Shown here in pieces: positions 1-7,019 of a stretch of DNA of 10,848 bases. The translations under genes and the position numbers were made by a program. The notes below the pieces were generated by a model. The model saw only the letters and a program-made list of their open reading frames with translations, was not told where the DNA came from and searched no databases. Position 1 is the first letter of the stretch; each line of letters opens with the position of its first letter. This DNA is from Acetobacteraceae bacterium. Its GTDB lineage: Bacteria > Pseudomonadota > Alphaproteobacteria > Acetobacterales > Acetobacteraceae. The stretch is taken from positions 1 through 10,848 of the forward strand of contig CANJXD010000156.1 of NCBI GenBank assembly GCA_947478535.1, read 5' to 3'.

Positions 1-348
1 ATCGGCGGCGATCAGCGTCTCCTCCAACTCCTCCAGCGCTTCATCATCGAGCCGGCGCTTGCGGAAGACGGTGGTGATGGCGTCGGTCAGCCGCGCGGTG
101 GAGCGGGATAGCCCGGCCTTGAGGCGGGAGAACCAGCCGCCCTTGGCGGCCTCCTCCGGCGCCGGATTTTCGTCTGTCACCGGCTCCGGCGGGGGGGGCG
201 GTTCGGGGGCCGACTCGGGGTTTGGTGCGACCGGCGGGGGTGCTTCCACGGCCTCCGACGGCGCCTCCAACCGCGCTGGCGGCGGCGGCACCGGCTCGGG
301 CGCGGCGTCGCGGCCGCGGAAACGATCCCAGAGGCCCTTGAGTGCCAT
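1..348 (-). CDS. ftsY: Signal recognition particle receptor FtsY, N-terminal part (cut by left edge)
   Basis: FtsY is the membrane-associated GTPase that receives SRP-ribosome complexes and delivers nascent membrane proteins to the Sec translocon. Only the first 116 residues are present; the reading frame is open to base 1, and the GTPase (NG) domain lies beyond the left edge. Visible are a basic start (MALKGLWDRFRGRD), an acidic and proline-rich linker at about residues 15-68, typical of the variable A domain, and then the start of the conserved N domain: GWFSRLKAGLSRST followed by a basic segment and the acidic EALEELEETLIAAD. The ATG at 346-348 lies 5 nt after the mtaB stop; a GGAGG at 362-366 on this strand is rather far upstream, so translation may be coupled to mtaB. 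The linker contains a run of eight C on the coding strand (191-198). The N-domain start is quite diagnostic, so the call is firm despite truncation. Confidence 0.9.
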   Translation of the reverse strand, partial: MALKGLWDRFRGRDAAPEPVPPPPARLEAPSEAVEAPPPVAPNPESAPEPPPPPEPVTDENPAPEEAAKGGWFSRLKAGLSRSTARLTDAITTVFRKRRLDDEALEELEETLIAAD

Positions 349-353
349 GGACT

Positions 354-1625
354 CTACGCCGCCTCCGCGATCAGGCCGTCATCATCGGCGCCCACCACCA
401 CCAGCCGCCGCACCTCGCCCGGCGCACCGGCCGAGAGGGGTCGGCGGATTGGGGCGAAGTGTTCGGTGTGGCCACGCCCACCGGCTTCCAGCAGCACCTG
501 CTCCACCTGCCCCACCCGGCCGGCGAAGAAACCGCGCGCGGCGCGGCGCCCGGCTTCCCGCAGCCGCGCCGCGCGTTCGCGGCGCAGCGGGACAGGGATC
601 TGGGGCATGCGGGCGGCGGGGGTGCCGGGGCGCTCGGAATAGGGGAATACGTGGAGGAAGCTGATGCCGGCCTCCTCGACCAGATCGAGCATCGACCGAA
701 ACTGCGCCTCCGTCTCGGTTGGGAAACCGGCGATGAGGTCCGCGCCGAAGGCGATATCGGGGCGGAGCGCGCGGGCGCGTCCCACCAGCGCCAGCGCCCC
801 GGCACGCGAATGGCGGCGCTTCATGCGCTTCAGGATCAGGTCATCCCCGTGCTGGAGCGAGAGGTGCAGATGCGGCATCAGCCGCGCCTCGCCGGCGATC
901 AGCGCCCAGAGATCGGCATCCATCCCGGCGGGGTCGAGCGAGGAAAGCCGGAGGCGCGGCAGCCCCGGCACCAGGGCCAGCAGGCGGCGCAGCGTCTGGC
1001 CGAGGCTCGGCTGGCCGGGCAGGTCCGGGCCGTAGCTCGTGATATCGACGCCGGTCAGCACCACTTCCCGGTAGCCGGCTTCGACCAGCGCGCGGACCTG
1101 ATCGACGATGACGCCAATCGGCACACTGCGCGACGGGCCCCGCCCGAAGGGGATGACGCAGAAGGTGCAGCGATGGTCGCAGCCCTGCTGCACCTGCACG
1201 AAGGCACGGGCGCGGCCGGCGAATTCGGTGACGAGATGCGCGGCCGTCTCCCGCGCCAGCATGATGTCCGACACCGGCGCCACGGGCGCGCCAGGCTGCG
1301 CGATGGCCTGCCAGGTCGCGGGGTGCAGCTTCTCCGCATTGCCGATGACGCGTTCGACACCCGGCAGCGCGCCCCAGGCGTCGGGAGCGATCTGCGCGGC
1401 GCAGCCGGTGACAATGATGCGCGCGCCGGGGTCCTGCCGCGCGGCCCGGCGGATGGCCTGGCGCGCCTGCGCCTCGGCTTCCGCCGTCACCGCGCAGGTG
1501 TTGACGATGAGGGTGCGGCCCGCATGGCCCGCCTTGCCCGCGAGGTCGCGCATCGCCTCGGCCTCATAGGTGTTGAGGCGGCATCCGAAGGTGAGGAGTT
1601 CGACGGCGGGTGACGCCGGGGTCAT
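354..1625 (-). CDS. mtaB: tRNA t6A37 methylthiotransferase MtaB (radical SAM)
   Basis: MtaB adds a methylthio group to C2 of N6-threonylcarbamoyladenosine at tRNA position 37, using two 4Fe-4S clusters and S-adenosylmethionine. The 423-residue protein shows the family plan. The N-terminal UPF0004 domain has three cluster cysteines, C15 (FGCRLN), C44 (NTCAV) and C75 (TGCAAQ). The radical SAM domain has the CxxxCxxC motif C149-C153-C156 (GCDHRCTFC), followed by [11 protein letters not shown] and later [10 protein letters not shown], and the C-terminal part is TRAM-like. The FGCRLN spelling and the HRCTFC motif favour MtaB over MiaB or RimO. I chose the ATG at 1623-1625 because the family N-terminus ([11 protein letters not shown]) begins just after it; a frame extension to 1709 adds only 28 unconvincing residues inside dapF. 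The start overlaps the dapF stop as ATGA, indicating translational coupling. The TAG stop at 354-356 is 5 nt before ftsY. Confidence 0.93.
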   Translation of the reverse strand: MTPASPAVELLTFGCRLNTYEAEAMRDLAGKAGHAGRTLIVNTCAVTAEAEAQARQAIRRAARQDPGARIIVTGCAAQIAPDAWGALPGVERVIGNAEKLHPATWQAIAQPGAPVAPVSDIMLARETAAHLVTEFAGRARAFVQVQQGCDHRCTFCVIPFGRGPSRSVPIGVIVDQVRALVEAGYREVVLTGVDITSYGPDLPGQPSLGQTLRRLLALVPGLPRLRLSSLDPAGMDADLWALIAGEARLMPHLHLSLQHGDDLILKRMKRRHSRAGALALVGRARALRPDIAFGADLIAGFPTETEAQFRSMLDLVEEAGISFLHVFPYSERPGTPAARMPQIPVPLRRERAARLREAGRRAARGFFAGRVGQVEQVLLEAGGRGHTEHFAPIRRPLSAGAPGEVRRLVVVGADDDGLIAEAA

Positions 1626-2461
1626 GGCCCATACGCCGAAAGGTCGATGCTGCCGGTGAAGCTGGTGGCGACGGGGCCGGTCATCAGCACATGGCCGTCG
1701 TCCCGCCATTCCATAAGGAGGTCGCCGCCCGGCATGATGACGGTGGCGCGGCGGCCGGTCAGCCCACGCCGATGGGCGTTGACGATGGCGGCGCAGGCGC
1801 CGGACCCGCAGGCCAGCGTCAGCCCCGCGCCGCGCTCCCAGATCACCAGCCGCATGCGGTCCGGCGCCAGGATCTGCGCGAAACCGATATTGGCCCGCGC
1901 CGGAAAGATCGGGTCATGCTCCAGCGAAGGGCCGATCTCCGTCACCGGCACGGCATCGAGGTCCGGCACGAAGAAGGTGGCGTGGGGGTTGCCCATGGAA
2001 CAGGCAGCGGGGTCCGCCACCGTGCCGCGCGCCAGCGGCAGGTGCAGGGTATCGGCCTCACGCGCCAAGGGAACCTCCTGCCAGCCGAGGCGGGCGGGGC
2101 CCATATCGGCGCGCCACAGGCCGCCGGGCAGGCGTTCGACCGGCAGGTCGCCCGCGATGGTGCGGACCACCACGCGATCCTTCCCCATCTCCTCCGCCAC
2201 CAGGGACGCGATGCAGCGGGTGGCGTTGCCGCAGGCGCCGGCCTCAGACCCATCGGGGTTGCTGATGCGCATGAAGACGTCAGCCCCGGGGGGCGGCGGT
2301 TCGAGGACGATGAACTGGTCGCAGCCGATGCCGAAATGCCGGTCGGCGATGCCGGCGGCGTGGCTGGGCGTGAGGCCCAGGTTGCGGGCGCGGGCATCGA
2401 GCACGACGAAGTCGTTGCCCAGGCCATGCATCTTGCGGAACGGGATCATCACTTCCCGCAT
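1622..2461 (-). CDS. dapF: Diaminopimelate epimerase
   Basis: DapF interconverts LL- and meso-diaminopimelate by a PLP-independent two-cysteine mechanism, supplying lysine and peptidoglycan cross-links in the cytoplasm. The 279-residue protein has the N-terminal signature [13 protein letters not shown] (residues 10-22), the first catalytic cysteine C77 in GACGNATRC, the substrate-binding stretch [10 protein letters not shown] (156-165), WERGAG (208-213) and the second catalytic cysteine C218 in ACGSGACA. The length is normal for the family. The start is ambiguous: ATG at 2459-2461 has a G-rich stretch about 10 nt upstream, while a second in-frame ATG at 2447-2449 (protein starting MIPFRKMHG) fits the usual family N-terminus but has GGGAAG only 2 nt away. 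The longer form is given. It is the first gene of the dapF-mtaB-ftsY operon, an arrangement I recognise from other alphaproteobacteria. Its promoter should lie in 2462-2594. Confidence 0.95.
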   Translation of the reverse strand: MREVMIPFRKMHGLGNDFVVLDARARNLGLTPSHAAGIADRHFGIGCDQFIVLEPPPPGADVFMRISNPDGSEAGACGNATRCIASLVAEEMGKDRVVVRTIAGDLPVERLPGGLWRADMGPARLGWQEVPLAREADTLHLPLARGTVADPAACSMGNPHATFFVPDLDAVPVTEIGPSLEHDPIFPARANIGFAQILAPDRMRLVIWERGAGLTLACGSGACAAIVNAHRRGLTGRRATVIMPGGDLLMEWRDDGHVLMTGPVATSFTGSIDLSAYGP

Positions 2462-2594
2462 ATAGAGCGCGCCCCCCGGCGGCGGAACCCGCCAGCGGGG
2501 AACAGCGCGGGATGGCCGTCATGCAGCCCACACCGGCCTGTCATCGCCCTGTCGTCTCGCCTGCCTAAAAGCGGCGCGTCGAAGGAGGGCCTCC
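2462..2594. promoter_or_regulatory. Divergent intergenic region between dapF and the first binding-protein gene
   Basis: These 133 nt separate the start of dapF (minus) from the start of the solute-binding protein gene (plus) and should carry promoters for both directions. I cannot pick convincing -35/-10 boxes in either direction. A small inverted repeat, GGCGG-AAC-CCGCC, sits at 2481-2493 close to the dapF start. The only AT-richer patch is around 2566-2573 (CTAAAAG), just before the plus-strand ribosome binding site. Confidence 0.4.
2582..2588 (+). promoter_or_regulatory. Ribosome binding site of the first solute-binding protein gene
   Basis: AAGGAGG ends 6 nt before the ATG at 2595. It is a near-consensus Shine-Dalgarno sequence, the best in the window, and fixes the start. 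It fits a protein made in large amounts, as periplasmic binding proteins are. Confidence 0.85.
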
Positions 2595-4160
2595 ATGCCG
2601 CTGAATCGCCGCACGCTGCTTGCCACCGCCTTCACGCCAGTGGCGATGCCTGCCTTTCTGCCTCGCCTCGCCCAGGCCCAGGGGACCGACGCCCGGCCCG
2701 TGCTGCGGGTTGCCGTGCAGGCCCTGCCGCCGACGCTGGAACCGCTGGAGGCGATTTCCAATGTCGGGCTGCGGATCACCAGCAACGTCTTCGACACGCT
2801 CTGGCGCCGCGATTTCCTGGCCGAGGCGCGGCAGGGCGGGCAGCGGCTGACCCCCTTCCTGGCGACGGCGCTGGAACAGAAGGATGCGCTGACCTGGGTG
2901 GCGACGCTGCGCGAAGGCGTCCGCCTGCATGATGGCACCGCGCTGACGGCGGCGGACGTGCTCTCCACCTTCTCGGCGGAACGCATGTGGGGCCCGCAGG
3001 TGCAGACCTTCGAGGGGCGGGTGAATTTCGGGCATCTCGCGGGGGTGGAGACCGATGGCCCGCATCGCGTGGTATTCCGCACCAAGACCCCCGATGCGGT
3101 GATGCCGCAGCGCCTGGCGGCCTATGGCGGTTGGATCCACTCGGCGAAATCCTATGGCGAGACCGGCCTGGCCGGGATGCGGACCCGGCCCATCGGCAGC
3201 GGCCCCTATCGCGTCGCCGCCTTCCAGCGGGACCAGCGGGCCGTGCTGGACGCGCATGACGACTACTGGCAGGGCCGGCCGCCGGCGAAGCAGGTGGTCT
3301 TCACCGTCGTGCCGGAAGCCTCCTCCCGCCTGGCCGGCCTCCGCGCCGGGGATTTCGACCTGGTGACCAACCTGCTGCCCGAGCAGATCGAGGGGCTGGA
3401 CCGGCAGCCGGGGATCGAGGGCGTCGATGTCGCGCTCGATTTCGCGCATATCCTCTACTACGACACGCGCCGGCCCTGGCTGCGCGACGCGCGGGTGCGG
3501 CGGGCGCTGAACCATGCCGTTGATACCGAGATGCTCGGCCGCAGCCTGTGGGGCCCGGCCTTCCGGCCGATGACGGCCTTGCAGATCCCGGCCTTCGGCG
3601 ACCTCTACGACGCCAACCGCCGCGGCTTCCGCCACGACCCGGACCTGGCGCGACGCCTGCTGCGCGAAGCCGGCTATCGCGGTGAGGAACTGATCCTCCG
3701 CATCGCGCCGGGCTACTACCTGCAGATGCTGCAGGCGGTGCAGGTCATCCAGCAGATGTGGGCCGCCTGCGGCATCAACACGAAGCTGGAGACGCGGGAG
3801 AATCTCGCCTCCGTCCTGCAGCCCGGGGCCGATATTCGGCCGACCTCCATCGCCTTCCGCTTCCCGGACCCGCTCGGTGGCGGGCTCGCGGTGCATCTCT
3901 CCCGCGAATACTCGCTGCAACAGGGCGGCTTCTGGCAGCCCGAACGCTTCAACGGGATTGTCGATGCGCTGCGCGTCGCCGTGGAGCCCGCCGAGCGCAA
4001 GCGCCTCTGGCTCGCGCTGCTCGATGAATTCGAGGCCGAGGCGCCGGCGCTGATCCTCTATCCCGTGCGCGAATACTTCGCGAAGCGGCGCAGCATCCAG
4101 TGGAGCCACCCGCCGCTCTACTACATGGATTTCCGCGCCTCCCAGCTTTCCTTCACCTGA
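2595..4160 (+). CDS. ABC transporter substrate-binding protein, family 5 (peptide/oligopeptide type)
   Basis: This is a periplasmic binding protein that would present a peptide- or amide-like ligand to an ABC importer. The 521-residue product starts with an export signal: twin arginines at R5-R6 (NRRTLLA), a hydrophobic segment to about residue 23, and a probable cleavage site after AQA (26-28). A Tat route is possible, though the twin-arginine motif is only partial. The mature part has SBP_bac_5 hallmarks: the early PPTLEPLEAISN segment, LREGVRLHDGTALTAADV, GSGPYRV, and a DARVRRALNHAVD helix. Length is typical. The metallophosphoesterase gene begins 11 nt downstream, so the two are probably co-transcribed; no permease or ATPase gene is adjacent. 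It is clearly different from the second binding protein in this window, so it is not a recent duplicate. The ligand cannot be told from sequence; many family members annotated as dipeptide-binding bind other solutes. Confidence 0.92.
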   Translation: MPLNRRTLLATAFTPVAMPAFLPRLAQAQGTDARPVLRVAVQALPPTLEPLEAISNVGLRITSNVFDTLWRRDFLAEARQGGQRLTPFLATALEQKDALTWVATLREGVRLHDGTALTAADVLSTFSAERMWGPQVQTFEGRVNFGHLAGVETDGPHRVVFRTKTPDAVMPQRLAAYGGWIHSAKSYGETGLAGMRTRPIGSGPYRVAAFQRDQRAVLDAHDDYWQGRPPAKQVVFTVVPEASSRLAGLRAGDFDLVTNLLPEQIEGLDRQPGIEGVDVALDFAHILYYDTRRPWLRDARVRRALNHAVDTEMLGRSLWGPAFRPMTALQIPAFGDLYDANRRGFRHDPDLARRLLREAGYRGEELILRIAPGYYLQMLQAVQVIQQMWAACGINTKLETRENLASVLQPGADIRPTSIAFRFPDPLGGGLAVHLSREYSLQQGGFWQPERFNGIVDALRVAVEPAERKRLWLALLDEFEAEAPALILYPVREYFAKRRSIQWSHPPLYYMDFRASQLSFT

Positions 4161-4171
4161 GGCCCCCCACC

Positions 4172-5020
4172 ATGACCAGGATCGTCTTCCTCTCGGACCT
4201 GCACCTGTCCCACACCCATGGCTTCTTCTGGGAGAATTTCTGCCTCGCCCGGGATGCCGCCGATGCGGTGGGGGCGAAAGCCGTGGTGATCAACGGTGAC
4301 CTCTGCATCAATGGTCCCGACAGCGATGCGGAAATGGATTTCGCCGAGGCCAGCCTCGCCCGCTTCCACACACGGGTGCTGGCGCTGCCGGGCAACCATG
4401 ATGTCGGTGACGAACCGCCCGGCCAGGACAAGGCCCAGATCATCGATGAGGCGCGGGTGGAGCGCTGGAATGCATGCTTCGGCACCGATCGCTTCGCGAT
4501 GGAGATCGGCGCCTGGCGGCTGCTGGGGGTGAATGCGCAGCTTTTCGGGTCCGGGCTGGCGCGGGAGGCCGAACAGGCGGCATGGCTCGCCGCGCAGCTC
4601 GCCGCTTCCCCGGGCCGGCGCCTCGCCCTCGTGCTGCACAAGCCGCTGTTCATCGAGAGTGAGCAGGAGGCGGAGGCGACACCCTCCTGCATGACGCCGG
4701 CCGCCCGGGCCGGGTTGCTGGCGCTGCTGCGGCAATACGGCATCGCCATGGTGATCAGCGGGCATCTCCATGCGACGCGGGACCGGGTGGTGGACGGCAT
4801 CCGCCACCTCTGGCTGCCGGCGCTGGCCTTCCTCGGCTCGGCCAGCCATGGGGGGGAGCCCGCTGTCGGTGCGGTGGTCGTGGATTTCTCCGGGGCGGAA
4901 GCGGTCGTGTCCCCCTTGCCGATGCCGGCGCTGACGCCGCACGACCTGGCGGCGCTCAAGGGCCATGGTCGCTACCGTTTCCTGCGCGACATGCCGGCGA
5001 GCCCGCCGCCGGTGGAGTAG
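4172..5020 (+). CDS. Calcineurin-like metallophosphoesterase
   Basis: The 282-residue protein carries the full dinuclear-metal motif set of the calcineurin-like phosphoesterase fold: D9-x-H11 (FLSDLHLSH), G42-D43 (INGDLC), G74-N75-H76-D77 (LPGNHDVG), H156 (LVLHKP) and G197-H198-L199-H200 (SGHLHA). This is the arrangement seen in CpdA/Icc-type cyclic nucleotide phosphodiesterases and in a wide range of phosphomonoesterases and nucleotidases; the substrate is not predictable. There is no signal peptide, so it is presumably cytoplasmic. I chose ATG 4172 over an upstream in-frame extension from 4100, because the first metal motif begins 9 residues later and the extension overlaps the binding-protein gene. 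TGAGG at 4158-4162, overlapping the previous stop, may serve as the ribosome binding site with about 9 nt spacing. It lies 11 nt behind the binding-protein gene. Fold certain, role unknown. Confidence 0.9.
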   Translation: MTRIVFLSDLHLSHTHGFFWENFCLARDAADAVGAKAVVINGDLCINGPDSDAEMDFAEASLARFHTRVLALPGNHDVGDEPPGQDKAQIIDEARVERWNACFGTDRFAMEIGAWRLLGVNAQLFGSGLAREAEQAAWLAAQLAASPGRRLALVLHKPLFIESEQEAEATPSCMTPAARAGLLALLRQYGIAMVISGHLHATRDRVVDGIRHLWLPALAFLGSASHGGEPAVGAVVVDFSGAEAVVSPLPMPALTPHDLAALKGHGRYRFLRDMPASPPPVE

Positions 5021-5021
5021 A

Positions 5022-5071
5022 CCAGCCCCCGGGGCTGGCGCGGTGGGGGAGAGCCTTTGCCGCCCCACCGC
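5022..5071 (+). terminator. Tandem hairpins after the metallophosphoesterase gene, possible terminator
   Basis: Directly after the stop codon lies CCAGCCCC-C-GGGGCTGG (5022-5038), a perfect inverted repeat with 8-base arms. It is followed at 5040-5071 by GCGGTGGGG...CCCCACCGC, 9-base perfect arms around a 14-base loop. A T-rich stretch (5085-5095, eleven bases with one C) follows about 13 nt later. The T tract is not immediately adjacent, so this may be a partial terminator or an RNA-stabilising structure rather than a strong intrinsic terminator. It separates the binding protein and phosphoesterase from the ligase gene. Confidence 0.6.
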
Positions 5072-5075
5072 CGAC

Positions 5076-5158
5076 TTGGAAGGATTTTCTTTTTTCTCCA
5101 CCCCTATTGCCTTTTCGTAGAAAATTCCTCTTTTTCTGGGACGAAACAGCGGCCCGAC
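5076..5158 (+). promoter_or_regulatory. AT-rich leader upstream of the ATP-grasp gene, probable promoter region
   Basis: After the hairpins the sequence turns abruptly AT-rich (for example ATTTTCTTTTTTC at 5084-5096, GTAGAAAATTCC at 5118-5129), in contrast with the GC-rich surroundings. Such a patch between a hairpin and a start codon suggests a separate promoter for the ligase gene. TTGGAA at 5076-5081 could be a -35 element, but I find no correctly spaced -10 match, so the boxes are not assigned. Confidence 0.35.
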
Positions 5159-5164
5159 GAGGGA
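5159..5164 (+). promoter_or_regulatory. Ribosome binding site deciding the ATP-grasp start
   Basis: GAGGGA lies 8 nt before ATG 5173. It supports that start over a TTG-initiated extension from 5107, whose added residues would be encoded by the AT-rich leader and do not resemble the family N-terminus. Confidence 0.7.
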
Positions 5165-5172
5165 TTTTTGCC

Positions 5173-6138
5173 ATGACCAAGGTCCATGTCATCCACGAGA
5201 ACGACGCCTGGGTGGAACCGCTGCGGGCCGCCTTCGAGGCGCTCGGCACGCCCTATGAGGAATGGTTCCTCGATCGCGGCATCATCGACATCACGCGGCC
5301 GCCGCCGGCCGGGGTGTTCTACAATCGGATGAGCGCTTCCTCCCACACCCGCGGGCATGTCTACGCGCCGGAATACGCCGCCGCCGTGATCGAGGGGCTG
5401 GAACGCCACCAGCGGCCGCTGGTGAATGGGCGCCGCGCGCTGCAACTCGAACTCAGCAAGGTCGCGCAATACCAGGCGCTGGCGACGCATGGCATCCCGA
5501 CGCCGGCGACCATCGCCGTGGTGGGGCGGGAAAACATCCCCGATGCCGCCGCGAAGCTCGGCTTCCCGATCATCCTGAAGCACAACCGCGCGGGCAAGGG
5601 CCTCGGCGTGCAGCTCGTCCGCAGCATCGCGGGGCTGCGGGAGGCGCTGGCTCTGCTCGATGTATCGGAGGACCCGGAGGCGCATCCGCGCGACGGCATC
5701 TGGCTCGTGCAGCGCTACATCGAGGCGTCCGAGCCCTTCATCACCCGCGCCGAATTCGTGGGCGGGCGGTTCCTCTATGCCGTGCGCGTCGATACGAGCG
5801 AGGGCTTTCAACTGTGCCCGGCGGATGCGTGCAATGTCGGGGATGTGTGCCCCGCCGTCGCGCCGACGCACAAGTTCAGCATCATCGAGGGCTTCACCCA
5901 TCCGCTGATCCACAGGATGGAAGCCTTCCTGCTCGCGAACGGCATCGGCGTCGGCGCCATCGAGTTCATCACGGACCGCGAAGGCCAGACCTTCGCCTAT
6001 GACGTGAACACGAACACGAACTACAACGCGGATGCCGAACGCCGCGCCGGGCGAATTGGCGCGCAGACCGGCATGGGCGCCATCGCCGCGCACCTGACCG
6101 CTCTGCTGCGGCGCGATCAGGTGGCGGCGGCGGCGTAA
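5173..6138 (+). CDS. RimK-like ATP-grasp ligase (putative alpha-L-glutamate ligase family)
   Basis: ATP-grasp ligases activate a carboxylate as an acyl-phosphate and join it to an amine; RimK-type members add glutamate or related amino acids to proteins, peptides or small molecules. The 321-residue protein has an N-terminal pre-ATP-grasp domain with a striking MSASSHTRGH segment (53-62), then NG(85-86)...K96 and GIPTP (107-111), which begin the ATP-grasp core. The ATP-binding strand is PIILKHNRAGKGLGVQLV (132-149) with K136 and a glycine-rich loop. Magnesium ligands are likely E264 (GAIEF), D277 and N279 (AYDVN), matching the acidic/Asn set of RimK. There is no signal peptide or membrane segment, so it is cytoplasmic. 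It is preceded by its own AT-rich leader and ends 3 nt from the convergent amidohydrolase-like gene. The substrate is unknown; the ATP-grasp fold is firm, and the glutamate specificity is only a family-level suggestion. Confidence 0.85.
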   Translation: MTKVHVIHENDAWVEPLRAAFEALGTPYEEWFLDRGIIDITRPPPAGVFYNRMSASSHTRGHVYAPEYAAAVIEGLERHQRPLVNGRRALQLELSKVAQYQALATHGIPTPATIAVVGRENIPDAAAKLGFPIILKHNRAGKGLGVQLVRSIAGLREALALLDVSEDPEAHPRDGIWLVQRYIEASEPFITRAEFVGGRFLYAVRVDTSEGFQLCPADACNVGDVCPAVAPTHKFSIIEGFTHPLIHRMEAFLLANGIGVGAIEFITDREGQTFAYDVNTNTNYNADAERRAGRIGAQTGMGAIAAHLTALLRRDQVAAAA

Positions 6139-6141
6139 GCC

Positions 6142-7011
6142 TCACCCCACGCGCGGGGCGACGCTGCGGGTGTAGTCCGCCAAGCATTGCGCGAGTTCGG
6201 TCAGGTGGGCCTTCACCTGGCCATGGGCGGGGCCGCGAATGCGCGCTGCCTCGTCCATATATAGGCTGCGGTTCATCTCGATCTGCAGGCTGTGGATGCC
6301 CTGGTCCGGCGCGCCGTGCTGGCGCACGCATTCCGCGCCGATGAAATGCGTGTTGCGGGTGACGCGGTAGCCGAAGCCCTTCAGCGTTGCCTCCACCAGC
6401 GCCACAACCTCCTCCCCGCACGTGGTGCCGCGACGGTCGCCGAGGTCGAAATCGGAACGGCGCTGGCCGGCATCCGCAGCACTCGCCGCCGGCATCGCCG
6501 GCATGGAATGGCAGCTCATATGCAGGGCGATGCCGTGGCGGTCCCGCTGCGCGGCGAGCAGGCCGGCGAGTTCACGGTGATAGGGCAGGTAGTAGTCGTC
6601 GAGGCGTGAACGCACCTCCGCCACCGGCAGCCTGCCCTGATACAGCTTCGTCGTGCCGGCACAGACCATGGGGATGAGGCCGATGCCGGCCCGCGTCTTT
6701 TCTCCGGGTTGCAGCGGTTCCGGCCACGTGCCGTCGATGGCGTCCGGGTCGATGTCGAGCGCGTGGCGGTTGGGGTCGATGAAGACGTTGGGGAAGCAGG
6801 CATAGAGCCATGTGGCACCGGCCAACGGCACATCGGCGTAGAGTTCCTCGACATACATCGAGATGGAGCGCTGCACATCGGCGAAGGGCACGCGGGGCTG
6901 GAAATGGCGCGGGTATTCGGCGCCGCTGCGGGGGATGTCGAACACCACCGGGACTTCCGCCGTGACAGGATCGCGGCGGAGCAGAACGCCGGGGAGAACA
7001 TGCATCCGCAT
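6142..7011 (-). CDS. N-formylglutamate amidohydrolase (FGase) family protein
   Basis: Family members hydrolyse N-formyl-L-glutamate to formate and glutamate (HutG in histidine degradation), but many homologues outside hut operons have unknown substrates. The sequence shows the family layout: a DIPRSGAEYP segment near the N-terminus, FIDPNR (77-82), LPVAEVRSRLDDYYLPYH (128-145), LHMSCHSMPA (163-172), DFDLGDRRGTTC (187-198) and HSLQIEMNRSLYMDE in the C-terminal third. Two positions that I recall as His in the family look changed: PHSG reads PRSG (R28), and the HYG position reads QHG (Q231-H232). The start is uncertain: ATG 7009-7011 (289 residues) has GAAGGA about 12 nt upstream; a TTG at 7021-7023 overlapping the preceding stop would add four residues; ATG 7005 is also possible. 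It is the last gene of the minus-strand cluster, tightly coupled to the enolase-superfamily gene. Not assigned as hutG because no other hut gene is present. Confidence 0.85.
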   Translation of the reverse strand: MRMHVLPGVLLRRDPVTAEVPVVFDIPRSGAEYPRHFQPRVPFADVQRSISMYVEELYADVPLAGATWLYACFPNVFIDPNRHALDIDPDAIDGTWPEPLQPGEKTRAGIGLIPMVCAGTTKLYQGRLPVAEVRSRLDDYYLPYHRELAGLLAAQRDRHGIALHMSCHSMPAMPAASAADAGQRRSDFDLGDRRGTTCGEEVVALVEATLKGFGYRVTRNTHFIGAECVRQHGAPDQGIHSLQIEMNRSLYMDEAARIRGPAHGQVKAHLTELAQCLADYTRSVAPRVG

Positions 7012-7019
7012 CGGGCGGG

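Noticed and set aside
59..664. 201-codon plus-strand frame opposite ftsY and the end of mtaB
   Set aside because: Low-complexity Gly/Ser/Arg/Pro translation, antisense to the FtsY linker, with no ribosome binding site or recognisable domain.
342..1613. 423-codon open frame on the plus strand opposite mtaB
   Set aside because: It is the antisense shadow of a firmly identified gene in GC-rich DNA; its translation is Arg/Ala/Gly/His-rich without family motifs.
2481..2493. GGCGG-AAC-CCGCC as an operator or terminator
   Set aside because: Five-base arms of pure G/C are expected by chance at this base composition, and no T run follows.
1610..2932. 440-codon plus-strand frame running opposite dapF and into the binding-protein gene
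   Set aside because: It crosses the dapF promoter region and overlaps the well-supported binding-protein start in another frame; no motif is visible.
2565..4109. 514-codon minus-strand frame opposite the first binding-protein gene
   Set aside because: Antisense shadow caused by high GC at third positions; the plus-strand product has a signal peptide, a good ribosome binding site and family-5 motifs.
4121..5101. 326-codon minus-strand frame opposite the metallophosphoesterase gene
   Set aside because: The plus-strand frame has all five metal-binding motifs; the reverse translation has none.
5104..6093. 329-codon minus-strand frame opposite the ATP-grasp gene
   Set aside because: Shadow of the ligase gene; it lacks motifs and ends in the AT-rich leader.
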